Positions 8,533 through 15,623 of a stretch of DNA of 64,000 bases are shown here, piece after piece. The stretch is from JANQPD01 sp963715655 (lineage in GTDB: Bacteria; Bacteroidota; Bacteroidia; Flavobacteriales; Schleiferiaceae), in NCBI GenBank assembly GCA_963715655.1, contig OY970262.1:3410001-3474000 (forward strand), read 5' to 3'. A program made the position numbers and the translations under genes. The notes under the pieces were generated by a model. It saw nothing but the letters and a program-made list of their open reading frames with translations, was not told the origin of the DNA and did not search any database. Every line of letters begins with the position of its first letter. Positions within the stretch are counted from its first letter, which is position 1.

Positions 8533-9230
8533 AATAAAAACTTAGTCACATTACCACATTCAATTTCTTGTGGTTGCTTATTTTCTTGAAACAGTCTAGC
8601 GGTGTGCCCTCCTTTTAAATGTATTTCTGAATTTTCCAAACGCAACCAGCTTCCTTCGCGTAAGCCGATTACCTTTTGTGTATTAAAATGGTGAAACTCA
8701 TTAATGCGGGTTTCGCGGGTTTCCCCTTGATGGGTAGAATTTGGGTCAGGGTCCAAATAATGCGGGTTTATGTTGAACGGTACTAATTGCAGCGCATCAA
8801 AACTTGGTGGATACACAATAGGCATATCATTGGTGGTACTTACGCTCATCCCCGTAAGGTTACTACCTGCGCTGCTTCCCATGTATTTAAGTCCATTTTT
8901 TACTGCTTGGCGCAATGGTTCCATTAAGTCTAAATCATACAAAGTTTTTAATAAAACAAACGTATTTCCGCCCCCCACAAATATACCTTTGGCGTTTTGT
9001 ATAGCTTCCGCAGGATTGTCAAATTCATGAATACCTTTTACCTTAATTCCTATGCTACCAAATACTTTTTTGGGAAACTTGGTGTACTTATCATAGCTCA
9101 TACCTCCCGGGCGAGCGTAGGGTACAAATAAAATTTCATCCGTTGCAAAAAAGACCTTTACTTCATCAAGCAAATAGTCCATGTATTGGCCACCGTGTAG
9201 CTTGGAAGTGGATACGATGAGTAAGTTCAT
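8529..9230 (-). CDS. pepE: dipeptidase E (aspartyl dipeptidase)
   Basis: A 233-residue cytosolic peptidase of family S51 that cleaves dipeptides with N-terminal aspartate. The nucleophilic Ser lies in YMGSSAGSNLTGMSVSTTND, preceded by the strand GIFVGGGNTFVLLKTLY, and a conserved NPHYLDPDP segment follows, all characteristic of PepE. Length agrees with the family (about 230). The ATG is at 9230 and only five bases separate it from the repeat array at 9236-9528, so its promoter must lie within or beyond the array; a TACTTTTG element at 9614-9607 is a possible one. It is coupled to the downstream glycosyltransferase. Confidence 0.93.
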   Translation of the reverse strand: MNLLIVSTSKLHGGQYMDYLLDEVKVFFATDEILFVPYARPGGMSYDKYTKFPKKVFGSIGIKVKGIHEFDNPAEAIQNAKGIFVGGGNTFVLLKTLYDLDLMEPLRQAVKNGLKYMGSSAGSNLTGMSVSTTNDMPIVYPPSFDALQLVPFNINPHYLDPDPNSTHQGETRETRINEFHHFNTQKVIGLREGSWLRLENSEIHLKGGHTARLFQENKQPQEIECGNVTKFLL

Positions 9231-9235
9231 ATTTC

Positions 9236-9528
9236 AGTTGGCAATTTTTCAGCTGGCAATTTAAGCGCAAGTTGGCAATTACGCTAATTGGGTGGGAGGT
9301 AGTTGGGAATTTAGGCGCAAGTTGGCAATTTACTCAGATTGGGTGGAAGGCAGTTGGCAATTACGTTAGTTGAGTGGAAAGTAGTTGGCAATTTAAACGC
9401 AAGTTGGCAATTCGCTTAGATTGGGTGGAAGGCAGTTGGCAATTACGTTAATTGAGTGGGAGGTAGTTGGCAATTTAGGCGCAAGTTGGCAATTTACTTG
9501 GATTGGGTGGAAGGTAGTTGGCAATTTA
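9236..9528. repeat. left tandem array: AGTTGGCAATT repeats with an 82-bp higher-order unit
   Basis: About eleven copies of AGTTGGCAATT (one with GG for GC, one with AGCTGG) lie in the same orientation. They are organised in a higher-order unit of 82 bp: full units start at 9301 and 9383, a partial third at 9465, and a shorter version at 9251. Each unit reads AGTTGGCAATTTA, then CGCAAGTTGGCAATT, then GATTGGGTGGAAG, then AGTTGGCAATTACG. Copies differ by substitutions. With the opposite-facing array at 10214-10345 it brackets the four-helix-bundle gene. The stretch 9529-9661 holds further diverged copies in both orientations (TTGCAAACTGCCAACT near 9560, TTGCAAACTGCCAATTG near 9627). No protein is encoded. 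Confidence 0.9.
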
Positions 9529-9661
9529 TAAACTGAAAATCAGCGGGATTTTGAGCAATTGCAAACTGCCAACTACTCCAAGGTATTTTAAATTGCTGCA
9601 AACTTTCAAAAGTATCTCTAGAAATTGCAAACTGCCAATTGTTCTAAGATATTCCAAGTAA

Positions 9662-10027
9662 CTAACTACCATATTTCTCAGGAAACTGAAGCATGTGCCC
9701 GAGCATCCTGCCTACTTCTTCGTTTCTCTCAAGTAAATCTTTATGTTGAGCTTCATTAATATAGCCGCAAGCCAAAGCAAAATCTAACCAAATACTGGTT
9801 TCTAAATTTTCCATATCAGAATCAGTGAGTTTTGCAATAAAGTGCTTTCGGTAAATGCGTTTTCGGTAGCCCTCGCCTAAATTTACTGACACCGACCGTG
9901 AAGATCTCCTAATTTGGTCGGTTAGTGAGTAACGCTCTTCTTTTGGAAAACTAGCCGATACGCTAAAAATATCCATAGCCACAGCAAAAGACTTTTTATA
10001 AATAGCTAAATCTTTGAAAGTACCCAT
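9662..10027 (-). CDS. four-helix-bundle protein, S23 / 23S-rRNA-IVS family
   Basis: A 121-residue protein of the family first found encoded in intervening sequences of 23S rRNA and related in fold to the Avd accessory protein of diversity-generating retroelements. The hallmarks are FKDLAIYKKSFAVAMDIFSV, the central DQIRRSSRSVSVNLGEGYRK and KLTDSDMENLETSIWLDFAL with a short last helix. The length is typical. Homologues form pentameric, basic bundles thought to bind nucleic acid; the cellular role of the stand-alone members is not known. No reverse transcriptase or rRNA is nearby, so it is neither a DGR nor an IVS here. It lies between two inverted repeat arrays that share motifs with a gene-less array at 12.7-13.1 kb, which suggests that the gene and repeats form one element. 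ATG start at 10027. Confidence 0.9.
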   Translation of the reverse strand: MGTFKDLAIYKKSFAVAMDIFSVSASFPKEERYSLTDQIRRSSRSVSVNLGEGYRKRIYRKHFIAKLTDSDMENLETSIWLDFALACGYINEAQHKDLLERNEEVGRMLGHMLQFPEKYGS

Positions 10028-10159
10028 AATTCTAAAAGGTTTTGGTTAAGATTGAAAATCCACTTACTAAAGTAAACATAAAATCATGATTAGCACGGTT
10101 TAAATTTTGTTTAATAAAATGCCTATCGCAAATTTCCTTTTTTCCTAACGCTCTATTTC

Positions 10160-10345
10160 TCCAATTCGCTTATTTGCAATTACTTACAAACTTTCCTATT
10201 TCTATTTAAAGTGATTGCCAACTGCTTACTTGTACTCACTTGCAGACTTCCTCTTCACATTTCACGAAATTGCCAACTGCCTACTTGTACTCAATTGCAA
10301 ACTCTCTTCTTCACATTTTATGTAATTGCCAACAGCCTACTTGCC
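10160..10345. repeat. right tandem array: AATTGCCAACT repeats, about 55-bp unit
   Basis: Three copies of a unit that begins ATTGCCAAC start at 10214, 10269 and 10325 (periods 55 and 56). Unit landmarks are ATTGCCAACTGCCTACTTGT, then ACTCAATTGCAAACT, then CTTCTTCACATTTTA. The third copy is truncated and runs into the stop codon of the sialidase-like gene. A diverged copy (TTGCAATTACTTACAAACT) precedes at about 10174. The motif is the reverse complement of the left-array core, so the two arrays face each other across the four-helix-bundle gene. The bases 10028-10159 between gene and array look unique and AT-rich. Confidence 0.85.
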
Positions 10346-11622
10346 TAATTCTTCCTCTCAATAATTGTTGTCCAAATACTCATTTCACCACCTTCATCAT
10401 ATCTAGTCCAAATCGGTCGTAATACTCCGTTTACTGCGTCAATATCATTATAATCACCAAAAAAAACATTTGGGTTAGGTGTAAACGGTTTTTCTGAAAT
10501 TTTTTCATTCTCCCAAGTTGCACCACCATCCATACTAGTCGCCAAATACACATCCGTTTGCGTACTGTCGTGATTTCTTCTATCGTAAAACACGCTGTAT
10601 AAATAACCAGTACTTTCATCTACCACTAGGGCGGCAAAAAATTGGTCTTTATTGGTTTCGTCATCATTTATTCTAGATGGAATACTCCACGTTTCGCCTT
10701 GATTTACGCTTTTACTAAACCACACATCATAATTTCCTTCACGCTTATCTACCCAACATACGTACACTTCGTTTTCATACACAGTTTTACTTTTATTTAC
10801 CACGGTTACAGGCATTCCATTGGCACGCTGTAAGCCCGGAATTTCGATATCCCAACCGCCTATTTGTTTGCTTATTAATTTATCTTCGGCCAGCCACGTG
10901 TTGCCACCATCGGTACTCTTGTCAAAATATATAGCATTATTGTAAGCCCAAGCCACGTATATATTTCCAGCGGAATCTACGGCTGGCACAGCACCTTCCG
11001 TGGTATTATCATCATCTAAACAACCACCGGAAAATTGGTTAATTTGTTTTGCTTCGCTCCAATTTAATCCACCATCACTACTTTTTGCAAACAGGATATT
11101 TGATTTATCAACAGTATCTTTACTTCCGTATTTGTCAAACTGCGTCCAAGTAGCATATAAATTTCCCGCTTCATCGGCTGTAGCCCATTGTTTATCTTGA
11201 TCTTTAGGATGCGCCAAACCCATATAACCGCCATTGTTAAAAGTTTGACCACCATCTGCACTTTTCTGACAAACAATACGATCTAAAATTTCTTCGCTAC
11301 TCCAATTTTTACCGGTAGGGTCACTCAAGTGAAAAAAGTAAATATTTCCTTGATAATCAGAAATTAGAACCGGGTCTCCCCATACTCCGAAAGTGCTTTT
11401 TAAAGTGTCTTCTTTCCACGTTTCGCCACCATCAAAAGAGTAAAACACCTTATCTAAAATAGCAGCTGCCACTATATTTTTGGGGTTTTGTTTATTTATT
11501 ACAATGGAGGGTTCACAGATACCTCTGCGCAAGCTTTTACTTTTGCCAATTAATATGTTTGTAGGTTGAGCAAAAACACAAAAAGTAAAAAGCGCCAAAA
11601 GTGGTGTTAATAAAAATCGCAT
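10345..11622 (-). CDS. secreted BNR/Asp-box repeat protein (sialidase-like beta-propeller)
   Basis: A 425-residue protein with a signal peptide (RFLLTPLLALFTFCVFA). It contains six Asp-box motifs spaced through the protein: SFDGGETW, SADGGQTF, SSDGGLNW, STDGGNTW, SVNQGETW and SMDGGATW, the pattern of a six-bladed beta-propeller as in sialidases. The catalytic arginine triad and the Tyr/Glu pair of true sialidases cannot be recognised, so a sugar-cleaving role is not supported. There is no T9SS sorting tail; it ends at the last blade (WTTIIERKN), so it is probably periplasmic or exported by another route. Stop codon TAG lies in the last repeat of the right array. Confidence 0.8.
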   Translation of the reverse strand: MRFLLTPLLALFTFCVFAQPTNILIGKSKSLRRGICEPSIVINKQNPKNIVAAAILDKVFYSFDGGETWKEDTLKSTFGVWGDPVLISDYQGNIYFFHLSDPTGKNWSSEEILDRIVCQKSADGGQTFNNGGYMGLAHPKDQDKQWATADEAGNLYATWTQFDKYGSKDTVDKSNILFAKSSDGGLNWSEAKQINQFSGGCLDDDNTTEGAVPAVDSAGNIYVAWAYNNAIYFDKSTDGGNTWLAEDKLISKQIGGWDIEIPGLQRANGMPVTVVNKSKTVYENEVYVCWVDKREGNYDVWFSKSVNQGETWSIPSRINDDETNKDQFFAALVVDESTGYLYSVFYDRRNHDSTQTDVYLATSMDGGATWENEKISEKPFTPNPNVFFGDYNDIDAVNGVLRPIWTRYDEGGEMSIWTTIIERKN

Positions 11623-11671
11623 ACGTAAAATTTTAGCGAATATATTGATAGAAGTGATAAGGTAATTATAA

Positions 11672-11679
11672 TAGCTTTG
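11672..11679 (+). promoter_or_regulatory. -7 promoter element TAGCTTTG
   Basis: Exact match to the Bacteroidetes TAnnTTTG element, five bases upstream of the ATG at 11685; implies a very short or absent leader for the DUF6702-HupE pair. No well-spaced -33 TTTG. Confidence 0.5.
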
Positions 11680-11684
11680 TAAGT

Positions 11685-12155
11685 ATGAAGCACCTCCTAC
11701 TTTTTGCCCTTTTGGCTTTGGGTAATTTAAATAGCATTTCTCCTAAACACGATTTTCACGTTAGCGTTACTTTGGCTGAGTGGAAACCCCGTAACGGAAA
11801 TTTAGAAATTCAAGTAAAATTATTTTCTGATGATTTAGCTTTTGTTTTAGAAGATGAAAAACTAACAGAAAATGAGCTAGAGAGCTATTTTTCTGAGCAT
11901 TTTTATTTTCAAGTAAAGGGTGAAAAGGTTGTACCTAAATTTATAGGAACGGAATTAGAAGCTGAATTAACGTACGCTTATTTAGAGGTGAAAAACTTTT
12001 TTCCATCTGAAAAAATCGTAGTATTCAATACTATTTTTATGGAGCAGTTTAGCGATCAAAGCAATATTGTAAATCTTACCATTAACCGAGAGTTACACTC
12101 AGCCTTTTTAACAAAAACGCAACAAAGTCAAACGTTGTCGTACAACACATTATGA
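11685..12155 (+). CDS. exported DUF6702-type protein
   Basis: A 156-residue protein with a short N-terminal signal (KHLLLFALLALGNL). The body (HDFHVSVTLAEWKPRNGNLE at residues 22-41, then ELESYFSEHFYF and FNTIFMEQFSDQSNIVNL) matches the small beta-rich DUF6702 proteins of Flavobacteriia, which usually precede a HupE/UreJ-like membrane gene, as here. Function is unknown; the conserved pairing suggests an accessory of that membrane protein. The stop overlaps the next ATG by four bases, so translation is coupled. Confidence 0.75.
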   Translation: MKHLLLFALLALGNLNSISPKHDFHVSVTLAEWKPRNGNLEIQVKLFSDDLAFVLEDEKLTENELESYFSEHFYFQVKGEKVVPKFIGTELEAELTYAYLEVKNFFPSEKIVVFNTIFMEQFSDQSNIVNLTINRELHSAFLTKTQQSQTLSYNTL

Positions 12156-12727
12156 GCAACTTTACCAATTTTTTAAGACTTGGTTATGAACACATAATAG
12201 CCTTTGGCGCGCTAGATCACATCTTGTTCATAGTAGTATTAATTGCGGTTTTTCAAACACGCTATTGGTTAAAAATGCTTTTTGCCGTTAGTTTTTTTAC
12301 AGTGGGGCATACACTTACCCTAACGCTTGGTGCTTTTGATTTAGTGAATGTAAACCGTAATCTTATTGAGTTTTTAATTCCCGTTACCATTTTGCTTACC
12401 GCGATTTTTAACCTCACTAAAGCCGGGCAAAATCAAAAGACTAAATCTAAGTATTGGCTTGCTTTAATTTTCGGGTTAATTCACGGTTTTGGCTTTAGCA
12501 GCGCTTATGAAATGTTGGTATTGGGTGATGGCAATTATTGGCAAGCACTTTTACCATTCAACCTGGGCGTAGAGCTTGGTCAACTTGCCGTGCTGGTAGC
12601 TGCATTAATTTTAATGTTACTTTTTCAGCAAATATTGCGCGTAAAACCTCGTGATTGGAATCTGTTTATATCAGGAGCTGGTTTTGGCTTAGCGCTAATT
12701 ATGTGCATTGATAATTGGCCGTTTTAA
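12152..12727 (+). CDS. HupE/UreJ-family membrane protein
   Basis: A 191-residue polytopic inner-membrane protein with about six hydrophobic segments. Conserved His-containing helices are ALDHILFIVVLIAVFQ, SFFTVGHTLTLTLGAF and ALIFGLIHGFGFSSAYE. Members of this family are proposed nickel or cobalt permeases associated with hydrogenase or urease; neither is present here, and in Bacteroidetes the gene usually pairs with DUF6702, so the cargo is uncertain. Its end is followed by the gene-less repeat cluster. Confidence 0.8.
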   Translation: MSNFTNFLRLGYEHIIAFGALDHILFIVVLIAVFQTRYWLKMLFAVSFFTVGHTLTLTLGAFDLVNVNRNLIEFLIPVTILLTAIFNLTKAGQNQKTKSKYWLALIFGLIHGFGFSSAYEMLVLGDGNYWQALLPFNLGVELGQLAVLVAALILMLLFQQILRVKPRDWNLFISGAGFGLALIMCIDNWPF

Positions 12728-12732
12728 GGAGA

Positions 12733-13058
12733 AGTTGGTGATGTAGCTGCAAGTTGGCAAATTAGGGCAACTTAAATTGGGGGAAATTAGTTGGCAATTT
12801 AAGTTGATTGAGTTGAGAAAGTTGGCAATGGGAAAAAGCAAGTTGGCAATTTAGGGCAACTTAAATTGGGGGAAATTTAGTTGGCAATTGGGCAATTTGC
12901 ATTGTGTCAAAATTGCAAATTTCCTCCCCGCGCAACAAACGTAATTGCAAACTACAAACTCCCGCTCATTTGCAAACTTCCTCCCTGCGCAACAAACGTA
13001 ATTGCAAACTTGCGCTCAAATTGCCAACTGCAAACTTGCGCTCAATTGCACACTGCTT
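12733..13058. repeat. gene-less inverted repeat cluster related to the 9.2-10.3 kb arrays
   Basis: The left half (12749-12890) has GCAAGTTGGCAATTTAGGGC units with TTAAATTGGGGGAAATT and TTAGTTGGCAATT, in two copies about 89 bp apart. The right half (12911-13058) has the opposite orientation: AATTGCAAATTTCCTCCCCG, then CGCAACAAACGTAATTGCAA, repeated about 57 bp later, then AATTGCCAACTGCAAACTTG. The order left AGTTGGCAATT, right AATTGCMAACT, and the unit lengths (89/57 against 82/55) mirror the arrays flanking the four-helix-bundle gene, but there is no gene between them. The right half forms the upstream region of the M1 peptidase gene. Confidence 0.85.
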
Positions 13059-13061
13059 CCT

Positions 13062-13069
13062 TATCTTCG
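13062..13069 (+). promoter_or_regulatory. near-consensus -7 element TATCTTCG
   Basis: One mismatch to TAnnTTTG, 23 bases before the chosen ATG at 13093 and just after the last repeat. Its position supports 13093 rather than the far-upstream start. Confidence 0.4.
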
Positions 13070-13092
13070 CATCTTCAAAAAAAATAGTTTTT

Positions 13093-15384
13093 ATGTTGAA
13101 GCGTATTTTGCTTTTTACCGCTTTCGCGGGATATCTATCTGCCACTGCCCAAACCAATCAAAGTAATTTTAAGCAACTCAACGAAGAGTTAGCCACGCCA
13201 AATGTGTTTAGAACCGGTGGAGGAGCGCCCGGCCCATGGTATTACCAGCAGCAGGCAGATTACGTAATGAACATTACACTTGATGATAAAAACCAACGTA
13301 TTTATGGTGAAGAGGTAATTACTTATACCAATAATTCTCCTGATCCACTAGAATATTTGTGGATTCAGCTGGACCAAAATATGCGCGCCCAAAATAGTAT
13401 GACCAAGCAAAGTGAAACAGGCAGTATTGGTGGTAAAATGAGTATGCGTAGTCTTAAATATTTGTTTTATGATTTTGACGGAGGTTTTAAAATTGACTAT
13501 GTAAAAAACGAAGCCGATGAGGCAATTCCATTTTACATAAATAACACCATGATGCGCATAAACTTACCCAAACCTTTGAAAAAAGGTGAGCAGTATGTAA
13601 TGAAACTGAAGTGGTGGTATAACATTAATGACCGTGCAAAATACGGAGGCCGTTCGGGCTTAGAATATTTTGAGGAAGAAGATAATTACCTATACACCAT
13701 CGCACAGTTTTTTCCACGCATGGCCGTTTATAATGATGTGGAAGGCTGGCAAAACAAACAGTTTTTAGGTAGAGGAGAATTTGCCCTTCCCTTTGGAAAC
13801 TATGATGTAAAAATTACTACACCTGCTGACCACATGCTTGGTAGCACCGGTACTTTGCAAAACCCTAATGATGTACTTACCGAAACACAACGTGAGCGAC
13901 TAGAGCAGGCTAAAAAAAGTTACGATAAACCGGTGCTAATTGTTACCGAAAGCGAAGCACGTAAAATTGAAAAAAACAAAGCAAGCGACACTAAAACTTG
14001 GCATTTTACAGCCGAAAACGTGCGTGATTTTGCCTTTGCTTCTTCCCGAAAGTTTATGTGGGATGCCATGGGTGTAAAGTTTGGCGACCGCACCGTTTTA
14101 GCTATGAGTTATTACCCAAAAGAAGGAAACCCTTTGTGGGAGCAATATTCCACCCGCGCAGTAGCGCATACGTTAGAAGTGTATAGTAAGTTTACGTTTG
14201 ATTATCCCTATGAAAAGGCCATTTCGGTACACACTGACCGCATTGGTATGGAATACCCGATGATTTGTTTTAATGGTGGCCGTCCGGAGGCGGATGGTAC
14301 CTATTCTGAAAATACTAAGTATGGTTTAATTTCTGTGATTATTCATGAAGTGGGACACAACTATTTCCCGATGATTGTAAATAGTGATGAACGCCAATGG
14401 ACGTGGATGGACGAAGGCTTAAACACCTTTGTACAATATTTAGCAGAACAAGAATGGGATATAAATTACCCTAGCCGCAGGGGTCCGGCCTATAAGATTG
14501 TAGATTACATGAAATCAGAACCGCAAGACATGGTACCGATTATGACCAACTCAGAATCTATTTTACAATTTGGAAACAACGCGTATGGCAAACCGGCTAC
14601 GGCTTTAAATATCCTCCGAGAAACTGTAATGGGCAGAGAAAACTTTGATTATGCGTTTAAAATGTACAGCAAGCGTTGGATGTTTAAACACCCTACTCCT
14701 TCTGACTTTTTTAGAACCATGGAAGATGCAAGTGCTACGGATTTGGACTGGTTTTTTAGAGGCTGGTTTTACACCACTAATCATGTGGACATCGCGCTAA
14801 GCGGAGTGCAGGCGTTTAAAATGAACACTATGAACCCTGATGTAGAAAATAAACTGAACGCTAAAAAAGAAGCAGAACTAAAACAATTTATTGGCGCGCA
14901 ACGCAATGAGGAAACACTGAAAGGCAAAACAGTGGTAGATAAAGACGCTAGCATGAATGACTTTTATAATAAGAATAGTGAATTTACAACCACCGAAAAT
15001 CAGCGTAAAGCGTACAAAAAATATATGGACAGCTTAGACGAGGATGAAAAGGCATTATTGAAGAAAGATTTGAATTTTTATGAGTTGCTTTTAGAAAACA
15101 AAGGCGGATTGGTAATGCCGGTAATTTTTCAATTTACGTTTGCTGATGGCAGCACCGAAATAGTGCGCACACCCGCTGAAATTTGGATTGGTAACGAGGA
15201 TAAATTCAGCAAGGTGTTTGCTTTTGAAAAACAAGTAACCAAAGTAGAAATTGACCCTTATTTAGAAACAGCCGACACCGAAAGAGACAATAATTACTGG
15301 CCGGCACAAGATGAACCAAGCCGCTTTGAGTTGTATAAAAGTAAAGACCGCGATAGTAAGAATAGAATGCAGGAGGCGAGGTAG
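13093..15384 (+). CDS. M1-family zinc metallopeptidase
   Basis: A 763-residue exported peptidase. The frame stays open upstream to 12904, but that stretch is repeat sequence; the ATG at 13093 starts a normal signal peptide (LKRILLFTAFAGYLSATAQ). The gluzincin site is H418-E419-V-G-H422 followed after 18 residues by E441 (DEGLNTF), exactly the M1 spacing. The usual aminopeptidase GxMEN is replaced by GMEYPMI, as in a Bacteroidetes subgroup, so exopeptidase specificity is uncertain. A beta-rich N-terminal domain precedes the catalytic part; the last 200 residues are charged. There is no T9SS tail, so it is probably periplasmic. It converges with the TonB receptor gene across a shared terminator. 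Confidence 0.9.
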   Translation: MLKRILLFTAFAGYLSATAQTNQSNFKQLNEELATPNVFRTGGGAPGPWYYQQQADYVMNITLDDKNQRIYGEEVITYTNNSPDPLEYLWIQLDQNMRAQNSMTKQSETGSIGGKMSMRSLKYLFYDFDGGFKIDYVKNEADEAIPFYINNTMMRINLPKPLKKGEQYVMKLKWWYNINDRAKYGGRSGLEYFEEEDNYLYTIAQFFPRMAVYNDVEGWQNKQFLGRGEFALPFGNYDVKITTPADHMLGSTGTLQNPNDVLTETQRERLEQAKKSYDKPVLIVTESEARKIEKNKASDTKTWHFTAENVRDFAFASSRKFMWDAMGVKFGDRTVLAMSYYPKEGNPLWEQYSTRAVAHTLEVYSKFTFDYPYEKAISVHTDRIGMEYPMICFNGGRPEADGTYSENTKYGLISVIIHEVGHNYFPMIVNSDERQWTWMDEGLNTFVQYLAEQEWDINYPSRRGPAYKIVDYMKSEPQDMVPIMTNSESILQFGNNAYGKPATALNILRETVMGRENFDYAFKMYSKRWMFKHPTPSDFFRTMEDASATDLDWFFRGWFYTTNHVDIALSGVQAFKMNTMNPDVENKLNAKKEAELKQFIGAQRNEETLKGKTVVDKDASMNDFYNKNSEFTTTENQRKAYKKYMDSLDEDEKALLKKDLNFYELLLENKGGLVMPVIFQFTFADGSTEIVRTPAEIWIGNEDKFSKVFAFEKQVTKVEIDPYLETADTERDNNYWPAQDEPSRFELYKSKDRDSKNRMQEAR

Positions 15385-15558
15385 GTTAAGTTGAAAGATG
15401 GAGAGCAAGACCATCGTTCATATTTGAAAGCCTGATAGTTGATAGATAGCGGCACGGTGGGTGGAAGGATAGAAAGCACGTGTCAAAATCATTACTGCAA
15501 TTATTCAGAAATATGAGCGCTTTTTTATTTACATTTCACTTGGAATAATTTAAAGCTG

Positions 15559-15599
15559 AAAAAACCCGCATAATTTTACAATTACGCGGGTTTTTTTTT
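15559..15599. terminator. bidirectional hairpin between M1 peptidase and TonB receptor
   Basis: Arms AAACCCGCATAATT and AATTACGCGGGTTT around a four-base loop (one mismatch), followed by nine T on the plus strand and preceded by A on the other side, so it can end both convergent genes. Confidence 0.85.
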
Positions 15600-15623
15600 G
15601 AAAATCTATTGATGCCAAATACT

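Noticed and set aside
9236..9528. CRISPR array
   Set aside because: The 82-bp units consist of nested, mutually similar repeats without unique spacers of even length, and no cas gene is in the window.
9662..10345. Diversity-generating retroelement (because of the Avd-like protein)
   Set aside because: No reverse transcriptase, template/variable repeat pair with A-biased differences or target gene is visible.
10240..10422. 60-codon open frame across the right repeat array
   Set aside because: It is a translation of repeat units and overlaps the sialidase-like gene in antisense.
10345..11622. True sialidase
   Set aside because: Only the structural Asp boxes are seen; the catalytic arginines and nucleophile could not be identified.
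12904..13092. 63-residue N-terminal extension of the M1 peptidase
   Set aside because: The segment is translated repeat DNA; the ATG at 13093 starts a signal peptide and a -7 element lies in between.
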